Assembly: GCA_024276075.1 (NCBI GenBank)
Contig: JAJRXX010000007.1
Location: forward strand, 1-55,248
Source of the DNA: Planctomycetota bacterium
GTDB lineage: Bacteria; Planctomycetota; Phycisphaerae; Phycisphaerales; Phycisphaeraceae
DNA: 55,248 nt
Direction: 5' to 3'
In this document: piece by piece, positions 17,257 to 25,919 of the stretch
How positions within the stretch are numbered: the stretch's first letter is position 1
Layout: each line of letters begins with the position of its first letter
The notes under the pieces: generated by a model
The model's input: the letters and a program-made list of their open reading frames with translations, nothing else
What the model was told of the DNA's origin: nothing
The model's database searches: none
Made by a program: the position numbers and the translations under genes

Positions 17257-17983
17257 ACACCCTCAATCGGTAGGCCACCACCGTCAGGTCGTCTGGTTTC
17301 GACGGTTGACCGTTGCGCGTTTCCGCCATGCGTCGCAGCGAGTCGGCTGCCAACCGTTGTGCTGCATGATCTATGGGACCCTTGCGCACGCGCTCGACGA
17401 TCTCGTCTATGCACAGGTTATCGAACAGGCCGTCACTGGCTAGCAAGAGTGTATCCCGCTGTGCCAACCGAACCGCAGACCCCACTTCGATTCGCATATC
17501 GGCTGTGCCCACCACGTTCGATACGACGTGTCGGTCTTCGTGACGCATCGCCTCTGATTCGTTTAAAAAACCCGCTTCCACCGCAAACCCAATCGGGGAG
17601 TGCGATATGGTCTGAAGTTTAATCTTCCCTCGACCACCTATCGCCAGGATCATTGAGTCCCCCACGTGGTAGGGTCGGGCGGTCCCATCGTGTATCTCCA
17701 CCACCGTCAGGGTCGTTGCCGCGCCGATCCCCAACTCCTGCACCGCGAGATTTGCCTGTTCGATCCCATCCATGATCGCCGAGCGTAGCAACACACCTTG
17801 CCTGGCTGCCTCTTGTAGCTCCGATTGCAGCGAACTGATTGCCAGGTCCGCCGCCAATTCTCCAGACCGCTCACCACCGAGCCCATCCGCTACCACCAGT
17901 ACACCCGATCGTTCGTCGTATGGGATCACCGCTGCCGCATCTTCGTTGGCGGTCTCTTTGCCCGGGCAACGCGCCGATAGCAC
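17255..17983 (-). CDS. PP2C-family serine/threonine phosphatase (apparently 5'-frameshifted)
   Basis: Mn/Mg-dependent protein phosphatase. The catalytic domain is intact: TANEDAAAVI, VLVVADGLGGERSG, VGDSMILAIGG, LLLASDGLFDN and KPDDLTVVAYR carry the metal-binding Asp residues. From GTG at 17983 it has 242 residues and starts abruptly before the first strand. In another frame, 17984-18080 encodes MMADLFPQDGWLYFDQDM and TKAQVHPLAG, which continues in sense into APAAVLSARCPGK if one base is removed. The break lies in a perfect 14-bp hairpin. It is therefore either a frameshifted gene, an assembly error or a recoding site; the short form might still fold. Confidence 0.85.
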   Translation of the reverse strand: MLSARCPGKETANEDAAAVIPYDERSGVLVVADGLGGERSGELAADLAISSLQSELQEAARQGVLLRSAIMDGIEQANLAVQELGIGAATTLTVVEIHDGTARPYHVGDSMILAIGGRGKIKLQTISHSPIGFAVEAGFLNESEAMRHEDRHVVSNVVGTADMRIEVGSAVRLAQRDTLLLASDGLFDNLCIDEIVERVRKGPIDHAAQRLAADSLRRMAETRNGQPSKPDDLTVVAYRLRV

Positions 17984-18080
17984 CGCCGCAGGTGCACCCA
18001 GCTAATGGGTGCACCTGCGCCTTGGTCATGTCCTGATCGAAGTACAGCCACCCGTCCTGTGGAAATAAATCAGCCATCAT
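17984..18080 (-). pseudogene. Out-of-frame 5' segment of the PP2C gene
   Basis: ATG at 18080 opens a frame whose first 28 residues read like the missing N-terminus of the phosphatase. It then leaves the phosphatase frame at GGG-T-GCACC within the palindrome. Confidence 0.6.
17987..18019. repeat. Perfect 14-bp hairpin at the PP2C frame break
   Basis: CGCAGGTGCACCCA-GCTAA-TGGGTGCACCTGCG. Removing one T from one arm restores the phosphatase frame and makes the hairpin imperfect. Confidence 0.9.
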
Positions 18081-18344
18081 TGATCCCGATGTCGCTGGCG
18101 TTTTCTCGCCTACCCAGGGTCACTCACTATGGGCGTACCTCATCCCGTAACTGTATCGGCTTACTGGGTTCCGCTACGCTCAATTGAATGTTAATTCAAT
18201 GTGTAAAGACAATTAAACGATATCCTGCGCCAGTTCGATCCTAAAGCTGCCGCTTTACAATTGCAGCGATACCGCTCCCGCAATTGCCTTTTTTACCGCA
18301 GCAATAATGTAGATGAGTCACCCGCGTCGACATTTGCTTGGCGA

Positions 18345-18875
18345 TCATTGCACTCGCTTGAGATCGATTTTCGCCATATCTGCTTGGCTGCCCTCTTTGT
18401 ACATCACCCATTCCGAACGAATATGACTTGGGCTCACAAACATAATCTTGGCCTTGTGCATGTGTGAATCACCCTCGGTTTCCATGCCCGTCTTGTCGGC
18501 AAAATCAAAAGACACCTCATCTTCACCGCCCTGGCCCGTCGAGATCATCCTGGGCTGGTTCCCCAGCATGCAGTAATGCGTGAGCAGCAGGTCTTCTCTG
18601 GACATGTAATACAACGTATACATTTCGTGGTCGGTCCCGACGAATTGCTTTTCGACTACCACGCTTCCTCCCGCCGTTAGGCTGAATTCAAACGCCGCTT
18701 CATGTGTTCCCTCGTGCTGACTGGTTGATGTGCCTTCCCACCTCCCAACCAATGATTTGATCCGCTCGAATTTCTCCATGTCTCCCGCTTCAACTGAGCT
18801 TGTCATTAACAAGCCCAGTACACCAGTTACAACCATTGCTCTGAAATAATCACGATGAGTTACATTCTTAATCAT
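18345..18875 (-). CDS. Secreted small protein, DUF1579-like
   Basis: 176 residues from the ATG at 18875; GAGGAG lies 7 bases upstream, whereas the earlier ATG (18890) overlaps that site. Signal peptide (about MIKNVTHRDYFRAMVVTGVLGLLMTSSVEAG) ends in VEA. The mature part begins FERIKSLVGRWEGTSTS and has alternating strands (AAFEFSLTAGGSVVVEKQF, MYTLYYMSREDLLLTHY), a lipocalin-like layout seen in DUF1579-type proteins. Function unknown. It is AT-richer than its neighbours. Confidence 0.8.
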   Translation of the reverse strand: MIKNVTHRDYFRAMVVTGVLGLLMTSSVEAGDMEKFERIKSLVGRWEGTSTSQHEGTHEAAFEFSLTAGGSVVVEKQFVGTDHEMYTLYYMSREDLLLTHYCMLGNQPRMISTGQGGEDEVSFDFADKTGMETEGDSHMHKAKIMFVSPSHIRSEWVMYKEGSQADMAKIDLKRVQ

Positions 18876-18991
18876 GACGAAACTCCTCATTGAGTCTGGA
18901 GGTTTATTACAAGCCGAATTAACGATAGGCTAGCTATCCGAACAATTGATTTGAAATACGCAGACGCGACCTATTCAATAATCACTGTGTC

Positions 18992-19116
18992 TAGAGCAAC
19001 TGGCGTCATTAATCTTCATTGACCGGGTGGCACGGCTTGCTTGCAAGCCGTGAAATACAGATGTTTGTTACACCTACGATCCAATCAAGATGGATAATAT
19101 TGACCCAGTTGCTCTA
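18992..19116. mobile_element. MITE-like element, TTAGAGCA family, copy 2
   Basis: 125 bp with 12-bp perfect terminal inverted repeats TAGAGCAACTGG. Centre: perfect hairpin CACGGCTTGC-TT-GCAAGCCGTG (19031-19052). The ends match copy 1 (TTAGAGCAACTTGCG). Confidence 0.75.
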
Positions 19117-19130
19117 AAATGATCTGTTAT

Positions 19131-19220
19131 TATACGCATTGCGTATTTTCTAGCGCGTTGTAGCAACTGTAAGCTGTCGTCTCTCATGTCCCCGCGTCCG
19201 TCAATGCGTGTGAGTTTCAA
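19131..19220 (+). repeat. Dispersed ~95-bp repeat, copy B
   Basis: TTATACGCATTGCGTATTTT, TAGCGCGTTGTAGCAACTGT, AAGCTGTCGTC and CCCGCGTCCG in the same order as copies A and C. The second half is more diverged. Confidence 0.7.
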
Positions 19221-19256
19221 GTGGAATTGGTATTAAATCCGCTATATCAACCAATC

Positions 19257-19297
19257 AAAAAAAAAAGAACCCCCCGCCTTTTAAAAGCGAGGGGTTC
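19257..19297 (-). terminator. Strong intrinsic terminator (minus strand)
   Basis: Read on the minus strand: stem GAACCCCTCGC / GCGGGGGGTTC around a TTTTAAAA core (19267-19297), followed by ten T (19266-19257). No protein gene lies upstream of it on that strand before efp. Confidence 0.85.
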
Positions 19298-19792
19298 GAG
19301 AGCATTCCCCATCCCCTGTATCTCCCTTCTAGCTCCTTCTCTTTTCTCACAACGACTCTGCCCCGCTGCCTCAACTCACTGCTAGCTCCCAACTTCTCTT
19401 GGTTGAGTATATCTCAAACTTATCGGTCCTACAATACCAAACCGTAACACCTTCACCGAATGAACTCGCAACAGCATGTTTTTGCTAGGCTTATGGTTAT
19501 TTACCCTATCCGGACTGGTGTGAACTACGATCACCGGGGCTGCTGCTTACATAGCCCTTGGCCTTGCTGCGTCACGCGCGCAAAAAAACAGACACAAGGC
19601 TGCGTCGGTTCAGCGAGCTTTATAACAAAGATCTACTTTGGCGCCCGTCTCAGCTATTTCACCTCTCCAGGTCGTGACAGGAAGCCGCGTCTCAAAATCG
19701 GTGTCTTCGCTCCGGACTGTCAGCCTCGCGCCTGAATTTATGCTGATCACATTCTAGCTCTTGCGTGCTTTGTCCGCTACCCCATGCGCTAA
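19257..19792 (-). ncRNA. Candidate non-coding RNA, unclassified
   Basis: A region of about 530 nt on the minus strand is bounded by a candidate promoter (TTGGGA-16-TATTAA, 19799-19826) and the strong terminator at 19257-19297, and has no convincing reading frame. It can form local stems (GCCTTG...CAAGGC around 19561-19600, CAAAG-TAGAT-CTTTG near 19626-19640). I looked for tmRNA, RNase P RNA, SRP RNA and TPP-riboswitch signatures and did not find them. The existence of a transcript is inferred. Confidence 0.4.
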
Positions 19793-19798
19793 TGAGTT

Positions 19799-19826
19799 TT
19801 AATAATGTTCTCCGCAAATCTCCCAA
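19799..19826 (-). promoter_or_regulatory. Candidate sigma-70 promoter for the RNA
   Basis: On the minus strand TTGGGA (19826-19821), 16-bp spacer, TATTAA (19804-19799). Moderate match only. Confidence 0.35.
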
Positions 19827-19985
19827 CCAAATAACGTGCTGGTATTTGCGGGCATTGCACAACCACCATTCCCATTAGCACCCCACGCTGTTTCACGAGC
19901 GTGGCGAGGATATGGAGGGCTGTTACAATTATGCTTCTGATTGATTTATAGAATCGTTGTGATGATTTAATAGGAGAATAACACG

Positions 19986-20540
19986 GTGAAGTCGACCGAC
20001 CTTCGGCCGGGCATGGCGGTGAAAATGGATGGATGCGTGTACGTGATTACACAGTTTCATCACGTGACGCCGGGCAATCTACGCGCCTTCGTCCAGGTCA
20101 AGCTCAAGCGCGTGCCCGAGGGCACCTCGATTGAAAAACGCCTTCGCAGTGGTGAAGATATCGAACAGGTAAACCTAGACCGACGAGAGATGGAATACCT
20201 GTACTCCGAGCCCAGCGGTCATATTTTCATGGACAGCGAGAATTACGATCAGGTCACAATCAGCGAAGATTTGATCGGCGAAGCTATGAAATTCCTCAAG
20301 CCGAACACGCAGTTACACGTCCTATTCACCGAAGGTCAGCCCGTGATGGCGGAACTGCCCAAAACGGTAGACCTAGAGGTCTCGGAGACACCGCCTGGCA
20401 TCAAAGGTGCGACCGCCACGAACCAACTCAAAGAAGCGACTCTAGAGACGGGCCTAAAGACACGGGTCCCGCCGTTTATCGATGTGGGAGAGGTGGTCCG
20501 TGTGAGTACAGAAGACGGCAGTTACCTTTCCCGCGCGTAG
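19986..20540 (+). CDS. efp: Elongation factor P with Asn at the loop tip
   Basis: Relieves ribosome stalling at polyproline. 184 residues, GTG start with AGGAG 9 bases upstream. Three beta-barrel domains are recognisable: KOW-like N-domain (1-62), central OB domain (about 65-127) and C-terminal domain (TATNQLKEATLETGLKTRVPPFI, GEVVRVSTEDGSYLSR). The tip of the first domain reads TPGNLRAF instead of PGKGQAF, so the Lys that is beta-lysylated in E. coli EF-P is Asn31, with Arg33 two residues on. It therefore cannot use EpmA-type lysylation. No modification enzyme lies nearby. Confidence 0.95.
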   Translation: MKSTDLRPGMAVKMDGCVYVITQFHHVTPGNLRAFVQVKLKRVPEGTSIEKRLRSGEDIEQVNLDRREMEYLYSEPSGHIFMDSENYDQVTISEDLIGEAMKFLKPNTQLHVLFTEGQPVMAELPKTVDLEVSETPPGIKGATATNQLKEATLETGLKTRVPPFIDVGEVVRVSTEDGSYLSRA

Positions 20541-21074
20541 AACGTAAGTGGCATCAAACAAACTGATTATGGGGCTTTTTATCTTTGTTTATTTGTACAC
20601 GACCGATCCATTCATGCTAAACGCAATTTCAACGTATCCAAATAACGTCCATTAATCGTTCATGAAAAAATTCCCTTGGTCAATCGCCCGATGATCCCAA
20701 TCGGTGGACCAGGTTAGCCGGACCGAGTTATACGTCTAGTCCAGATAACTTGTTATAACACACCATGTGGATTTTGCGGCTCTGATAGAGTTTATGTTTT
20801 GATAAAATATGAGGAAAAGTCTTGACGTGACCCGATTTACGGGATATATGACGCGGGTAGAGATTTGGGGAACCACTACTGAGAAGAGAATTCCCTTTCC
20901 TTAATGGGGCAACCGATTTTTCAAGAGCTTGCAATCCAGATTTTTGGACGTAAGCATTTATACTGCAGAAGATTGCATAAACGGCGTATGGTCGTTTAGG
21001 GGGACGGAGTTTGCGCATATACCCACAGGACGGGTAGCCGCGTCGGCTTCAAAAACAGAAGGGTCGTATTCTCT
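20541..21074. other. Leader region of the EPS locus
   Basis: AT-rich 534-bp gap. A candidate promoter at 20822-20850 would give an untranslated leader of about 220 nt before 21075. Small minus-strand frames here look spurious. Confidence 0.55.
20822..20850 (+). promoter_or_regulatory. Candidate sigma-70 promoter of the EPS locus
   Basis: TTGACG, 17-bp spacer, TATATG. The spacer holds CCCG-ATTTA-CGGG, a possible operator between the -35 and -10 boxes. Confidence 0.5.
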
Positions 21075-22895
21075 ATGTCTGATGTTGTCATAGCTGGTGC
21101 CGGTCCCGCAGGTCTGACCGCAGCGTACGAGTTGGCCAAACTCGGCAAGACCTCGACCATCCTCGAAGCCGATCAACAGGTCGGGGGTATCTCCCGTACG
21201 GTCAACTATCAGGGCTATCGCTTTGACATCGGTGGGCATCGGTTCTTCTCGAAAATTCAATTGGTTAATGATTTATGGGATGAAATGCTCAATGAAGAGT
21301 TTCTCATGCGACCCCGGATGTCTCGCATCCATTATCGTGGGCGATTCTTCGACTACCCCCTGAAGGCGGGGAATGCACTGCTGGGGCTGGGACCGATCGA
21401 AACGGTTCGTATTGGCTGTAGCTACGCTAAGTACAAATTGTGGCCCACGCAGCCTGAAAACACTTTTGAGCAATGGGTCTGCAACCGTTTTGGACGCAGG
21501 CTGTTTGAGATCTTCTTTAAGACCTACACCGAAAAGGTATGGGGTATTCCCTGTGGAGAGATTTCCGCTGACTGGGCGGCCCAGCGTATCAAGAACCTTT
21601 CGCTGACCGAAGCGCTGCGCAACGCGATCCTGGGCGACGGAAAATCAAAAGACGGCCAAGTCATCACGACGCTGATCGATAAGTTCAAATATCCGCGTCT
21701 GGGCCCGGGGATGATGTGGGAAAACTGCGAACAGTCGCTCAATAGCCGCGGCAACCCTACGCTGCGTGGAATCCGGATCGAAAAGTTTCGCCACCGCAAC
21801 GGCCGAGTCGAAAGCGCCTTGGGCAGGAACGTTCAGGGCGAGCAGATCGAGTACGACGGTGACGACTTCCTCTCGACCATGCCGCTGCGTGAACTGATCC
21901 ATTCGTTCGACCCGCTGCCACCCGCTGAGGTAATCCGGGCTGCGGACGGTCTGCGATACCGCGACTTTCTTACCGTTGTTTTAATCGTCAAACGTGCCGA
22001 CCTTTTCCCCGACAACTGGATCTACATCCATTCGTCAGACGTCAAGATGGGCCGCATCCAGAACTACAAAAACTGGAGCCCCGAGATGGTCCCCGATCCT
22101 ACGCGCAGCTCGCTGGGTCTGGAATACTTTTTGTGGGACACCGATGATTTATGGAATTGGGACGACCAGCGTCTGATCGAATTGGGCCGACAGGAATGCG
22201 TCAAGCTCGGCCTGATCGAGCCCGATGAGGTAGAGGACGGCACTGTAGTCCGGATGAAGAAGGCCTACCCTATTTACGATCAAGCCTATCCCGAGCACCT
22301 CGCGACGGTACGACGATATCTCGATACGTTCAAGAACCTTCAGACGATCGGTCGCAACGGTCAGCACCGGTACAACAACCAAGACCACTCCATGCTCACA
22401 GGGGTCTACGCGGCGCGCAACATCACCGGCCAGGAATACGACATCTGGGCGGTCAACGTTGAAAAGGACTACCACGAGGAAGAGCGGAAGCCTTCCGACC
22501 GCATGGTGCCCGGGCGCGTCGAGACCGACGAGCCGTCGCTACCCACACCCGAGCAACTGATTCAGGCGGCGCTGGCGAAGCTCGATCCGGTGGCACTGGG
22601 TGTCGCATCGGGCGTGGTCTGCGGCCTGGGCATCTTTATTGTCAGTGCTATCTTGCTGCTGCGGGGCGGCGAGGAAGTAGGGCCAACCTTATCACTGCTG
22701 GGACACTATTTAATCGGATATAAAGTTTCGTGGCCGGGTGCCTTGATCGGATTGGTAGAATCCGCGATCCTCGGATATATCCTGGGCTACGGGTGTGCGT
22801 GGCTAAGTAACTTCTTCACGAAGGCCTACGCGTTTGCCGCCAAATGGCGAGCAGAGGCCTCTCAGACCCGCGACTTGCTGGAGCGATTACGATGA
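21075..22895 (+). CDS. UDP-galactopyranose-mutase-like FAD oxidoreductase with membrane tail
   Basis: 606 residues. The N-terminal Rossmann motif [17 protein letters not shown] (4-20), the [15 protein letters not shown] segment and [14 protein letters not shown] match the UGM/protoporphyrinogen-oxidase-like flavoproteins found at the head of many EPS loci. The domain ends near residue 500. The tail carries two membrane helices (about 508-530 and 551-575) with the motif [19 protein letters not shown], repeated in the next gene. Probable role: isomerisation or oxidation of a nucleotide- or lipid-linked sugar at the membrane. Its stop overlaps the next start (ATGA). Confidence 0.88.
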   Translation: MSDVVIAGAGPAGLTAAYELAKLGKTSTILEADQQVGGISRTVNYQGYRFDIGGHRFFSKIQLVNDLWDEMLNEEFLMRPRMSRIHYRGRFFDYPLKAGNALLGLGPIETVRIGCSYAKYKLWPTQPENTFEQWVCNRFGRRLFEIFFKTYTEKVWGIPCGEISADWAAQRIKNLSLTEALRNAILGDGKSKDGQVITTLIDKFKYPRLGPGMMWENCEQSLNSRGNPTLRGIRIEKFRHRNGRVESALGRNVQGEQIEYDGDDFLSTMPLRELIHSFDPLPPAEVIRAADGLRYRDFLTVVLIVKRADLFPDNWIYIHSSDVKMGRIQNYKNWSPEMVPDPTRSSLGLEYFLWDTDDLWNWDDQRLIELGRQECVKLGLIEPDEVEDGTVVRMKKAYPIYDQAYPEHLATVRRYLDTFKNLQTIGRNGQHRYNNQDHSMLTGVYAARNITGQEYDIWAVNVEKDYHEEERKPSDRMVPGRVETDEPSLPTPEQLIQAALAKLDPVALGVASGVVCGLGIFIVSAILLLRGGEEVGPTLSLLGHYLIGYKVSWPGALIGLVESAILGYILGYGCAWLSNFFTKAYAFAAKWRAEASQTRDLLERLR

Positions 22896-23215
22896 CCGAC
22901 GAACAGAGTGTAGACAGAGCGCATATTGAATACGAAATCACGCGTGCCGTCGCCAGACTCAAAGCGGTCGTGCTGGGTATGGTCATAGGGCTGATCGCTG
23001 GCGTGGGTCTCTTCGCGATGACCGCTGTGCTCATCATCGACGGGGGCCCGGATGCGGGTATCCACCTGCAACTATTGGGCAATTTCTTCCCGGGTTATTC
23101 CGTTACCTGGCCCGGTGCTGTCATCGGATTCTTCTGGGCATTCGTCTGCGGCGGTGTCATCGGATTCGCCATCGGACGGGTCTACAACCGCGTGGTTGAT
23201 ATACGACAGCGATAG
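22892..23215 (+). CDS. Two-helix membrane protein, homologous to the tail of the preceding flavoprotein
   Basis: 107 residues from the ATG at 22892, overlapping the upstream stop by 4 bp. Two hydrophobic helices (about 24-48 and 72-97) flank [20 protein letters not shown], which matches [21 protein letters not shown] of the flavoprotein tail. A short helical N-terminus ([18 protein letters not shown]) precedes them. No enzymatic domain. Possibly a membrane scaffold that pairs with the flavoprotein tail (inference). Confidence 0.8.
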   Translation: MTDEQSVDRAHIEYEITRAVARLKAVVLGMVIGLIAGVGLFAMTAVLIIDGGPDAGIHLQLLGNFFPGYSVTWPGAVIGFFWAFVCGGVIGFAIGRVYNRVVDIRQR

Positions 23216-23257
23216 CTCTCGCACCATTCTGTTTTTTCATCGAGTGATTTTTGTCAT

Positions 23258-24436
23258 ATGCGTATCGGTATCGATGCAGCCTGTTGGTCGAACCACCGTG
23301 GTTTTGGGCGGTTTATCCGCGAGTTGGTTCCCGCCATCATCGCCAGCGACCCTGAAAATGAATACCTCCTTTTCGCCGATCGCCAAACCGCCGAGCAGTC
23401 TGCTTTCCCAGACGGCTGCCGCGTCATCGCAGCGCAGACGTCCCAGGCCGTCACGCAAGCGGCCTCGTCCGACGGCAGGCGTTCGGTTCCCGACATGTGG
23501 GCCATGCACCGCCTCGTGCGGCAGCACGCGCCCGATCTGATGTTCTTCCCAGCGGTGTATTCGTTCTTTCCCATACCAAGAGGCATTCCCTGCGTCGTCA
23601 CCTTTCACGACGTCATCGCGGAGACTCTGCCGCACCTGATCTTTTCTTCCAGGCGTAGCCGATTTTTCTGGAACCTGAAGTCTCTGATGGCGATCCGTGC
23701 CGCAACTTATGTAATGACCGTCTCGCAGGCGTCCAAACGGGGCTTGATCGATTATTTTCAACTACCCGAGGACCGCGTCCGCGTGGTCTCGGAGGCGCCA
23801 GGTGAAGCATTTTCTTTCGACCACGCGCCACGCACACTCGACGAACAGGCCCTTGAGCGTCACAGCCTGCGACCCGGTGAACGCTACCTGCTCTACGTCG
23901 GCGGGATCAGCCCGCACAAGAATCTTGACACGTTGATCAACGCCTTCGTGCGGATCGCCCACGAACCCGGTATGACCGACGTCCGGCTCGTGCTCGTAGG
24001 CGACTACGCCGGCGACGCTTTCCGTACGTGTTATGAAGAACTGAAGCAGATCGTCGCGGACCAAAATCTCGATCAGCGTGTTCATTTCCCAGGCTTTGTG
24101 CCTGACGACGATCTGTGGCATGTGTATAAGGCAGCGCAGGCGTTTGTATTCCCATCGTATCTTGAGGGCTTTGGCTTACCCGCCGCCGAGGCGATGGCGT
24201 GCGGCACGCCCGTCCTCGCTAGCGATCGCGGCTCGCTGCCCGAGGTGCTCAACGGTGCCGGCGAATTGTTCGACCCGCACGACGACACCTCCATAGCTCA
24301 TGTTCTGGCTCGCGTGCTCACCGACGACGCTCACCGCGAAGATCTTCAACGACGCAGCCTCGCACGAGCGAAAGACTTTTCATGGAACCAATCCGCTCGT
24401 CAGGCCGTCGCTATCTTTCGAGACGCTGTTCAATAG
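23258..24436 (+). CDS. Glycosyltransferase family 4 (GT-B fold)
   Basis: 392 residues. N-terminal MRIGIDAACWSNHRGFGRF, then VVTFHDVI, VMTVSQASKRGLIDYF, the nucleotide-binding start LLYVGGISPHKN and the donor-binding EX7E motif EGFGLPAAEAMACG (303-316) define a retaining GT4 enzyme. It should transfer a hexose or deoxyhexose from a nucleotide sugar in the cytosol to the growing lipid-linked chain. Specificity cannot be read from sequence. Second transcription-unit gene after the flavoprotein pair. Confidence 0.93.
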   Translation: MRIGIDAACWSNHRGFGRFIRELVPAIIASDPENEYLLFADRQTAEQSAFPDGCRVIAAQTSQAVTQAASSDGRRSVPDMWAMHRLVRQHAPDLMFFPAVYSFFPIPRGIPCVVTFHDVIAETLPHLIFSSRRSRFFWNLKSLMAIRAATYVMTVSQASKRGLIDYFQLPEDRVRVVSEAPGEAFSFDHAPRTLDEQALERHSLRPGERYLLYVGGISPHKNLDTLINAFVRIAHEPGMTDVRLVLVGDYAGDAFRTCYEELKQIVADQNLDQRVHFPGFVPDDDLWHVYKAAQAFVFPSYLEGFGLPAAEAMACGTPVLASDRGSLPEVLNGAGELFDPHDDTSIAHVLARVLTDDAHREDLQRRSLARAKDFSWNQSARQAVAIFRDAVQ

Positions 24437-24509
24437 ATTCCGTCGGTTTTAGCTTGTGAAATCTATTGCGGAAATCGATCTGTAATACTTGCGGCATTAA
24501 GAACGACCC

Positions 24510-25829
24510 TTGACCACGCAGATTGACAACCCGTTGAAGTTTTGCCTCGTCACGACGTTTTATCCGCCTTACAACTTCGGCGGCGACGGCATCTACGCTC
24601 ATCGCTTGGCCAACGGCCTGGCCAAACTCGGGCATCGTGTCACGGTCCTGCACAGCCCCTCGGCGTACGAGATGGCCACGGGCCGCATACCCGATGAACC
24701 TTACGATGATCACGCCAACGTCACCGTCCAACCCATCCGCACGCCGCTGGGATCGTTGGGTTTACTAGCGGTCCAACAAACCGGTAGGCCCTGCCTACAA
24801 GGACCGGCGCTGCGGCGGCACCTCGACCGCGGCGACTTCGATGTCATCCATTACAACAACGTCTCTCTGCTGGGGGGGCCACACGTTTTCCGGTACGGCA
24901 ATGCGCTGAAGCTGTGCACGCTCATCGAGCACTGGCTGGTGTGTCCAATGCACGTGCTGTGGAAATTCGACCGAAAAGTCTGTGATAAGCCAACGTGCCT
25001 GCGCTGCACGCTCCACGGGCGTCGTCCGCCACAAATATGGCGATACACCGGGCTGATGCAACGCGCCACACGTGCCATTGACGCCTTCGTCGGGCCGAGC
25101 CTCTTTACGATGAACATGCACCGTCAGCGGGGCATCAAGGGCAATATGGTCCAGCTACCGCTTTTCCACCCCGAGCCAATTGTTCAACTTGACGACCCCA
25201 AGCCCCTCAACGACGGCAGGCCGTTTTTCTTCTTCGTGGGCCGACTCGAAAAGATCAAGGGTGTGCAAAACATCATCCCGGTCTTCCGAGCGCTACCCGA
25301 CGCTGATCTGCTGATCGCGGGCTCGGGGAATTATGAGTCCGAGTTGCGCCGACTCGCGGGTGACGCGCCGAACATTAAGTTCATCGGCCGTGTCGATCAC
25401 CGCAGGCTCCACACGCTGTATCACGCGGCACTGGCTACCGTCGTCCCGTCGTTGTGCTACGAGACGTTTGGCCTGATCGTCGCTGAGTCTTGGGCTGCGA
25501 ATTCGCCCGTAATCGTGTACGCCCAGAGCTCGCTCGAAGAACTGGTCAACACGCACGGCGGTGGCTTGACGTATAAGAACGACGCTCAGCTTCGCGACGC
25601 CATCGAACGTATCCGCACCGACGCGGCGTTTCGGCGTGAGCTTTCGCAGCAGGGGCGGGCCGCCTACGACGCCGAATTCGCCGAGGCACCGTTCTTGGGG
25701 CACTACCTCGATGTGGTGCGTGAGATGCTCGCGCGAAAACGTGCCGGCCGACCTATCTGTGACCCCTGTCAATCCACCGAATCAGATACATTTGCCGGAC
25801 GCATCGTGTTTTTTTCCGCTACGAGTTAA
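24510..25829 (+). CDS. Glycosyltransferase family 4
   Basis: 439 residues from TTG at 24510 (no ATG fits the N-terminus FCLVTTFYPPYNFGGDGIYAHRLANGLAKLGH). GT-B features: FFVGRLEKIKGVQNII and YETFGLIVAESWAANSPVI (EX7E near 318-326). The acceptor side has HWLVCPMHVLWKFDRKVC and CLRCTLHG, a Cys pair seen in some actinobacterial and EPS GT4s. The last 25 residues (CDPCQSTESDTF...) look like a non-conserved extension. Cytosolic EPS assembly. Confidence 0.92.
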   Translation: MTTQIDNPLKFCLVTTFYPPYNFGGDGIYAHRLANGLAKLGHRVTVLHSPSAYEMATGRIPDEPYDDHANVTVQPIRTPLGSLGLLAVQQTGRPCLQGPALRRHLDRGDFDVIHYNNVSLLGGPHVFRYGNALKLCTLIEHWLVCPMHVLWKFDRKVCDKPTCLRCTLHGRRPPQIWRYTGLMQRATRAIDAFVGPSLFTMNMHRQRGIKGNMVQLPLFHPEPIVQLDDPKPLNDGRPFFFFVGRLEKIKGVQNIIPVFRALPDADLLIAGSGNYESELRRLAGDAPNIKFIGRVDHRRLHTLYHAALATVVPSLCYETFGLIVAESWAANSPVIVYAQSSLEELVNTHGGGLTYKNDAQLRDAIERIRTDAAFRRELSQQGRAAYDAEFAEAPFLGHYLDVVREMLARKRAGRPICDPCQSTESDTFAGRIVFFSATS

Positions 25830-25919
25830 CACCGGCCAAACAGGACGCATCACAATCAACCGTTATCACACAATGACCGATGACTCGACAGGGTTGTCTT
25901 CTATACGAGGAGAGTATCT

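Larger units (their letters stand above)
18876..19985. other. 1.1-kb non-coding region with MITE, repeat and candidate RNA gene
   Basis: No protein gene is supported. In order it holds MITE-like copy 2 (18992-19116), dispersed repeat copy B, a minus-strand intrinsic terminator, a candidate RNA gene, and the efp leader with its RBS AGGAG at 19972. Confidence 0.6.

Noticed and set aside
19620-19680. CTGAGA-like motif suggesting a TPP riboswitch on the minus strand
   Set aside because: The second conserved half (CUGAUCUGG...CCAGCG type) is missing and no thiamine gene is downstream.
19460-19735. 91-residue plus-strand open frame
   Set aside because: Opposite to the terminator-defined candidate RNA, Cys/Arg-rich without family motifs, no ribosome-binding site; better explained as a structured RNA region.
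20728-21018. 96-residue minus-strand open frame in the EPS leader
   Set aside because: Covers the candidate promoter, has no recognisable motif or ribosome-binding site, and composition typical of chance frames in AT-rich DNA.
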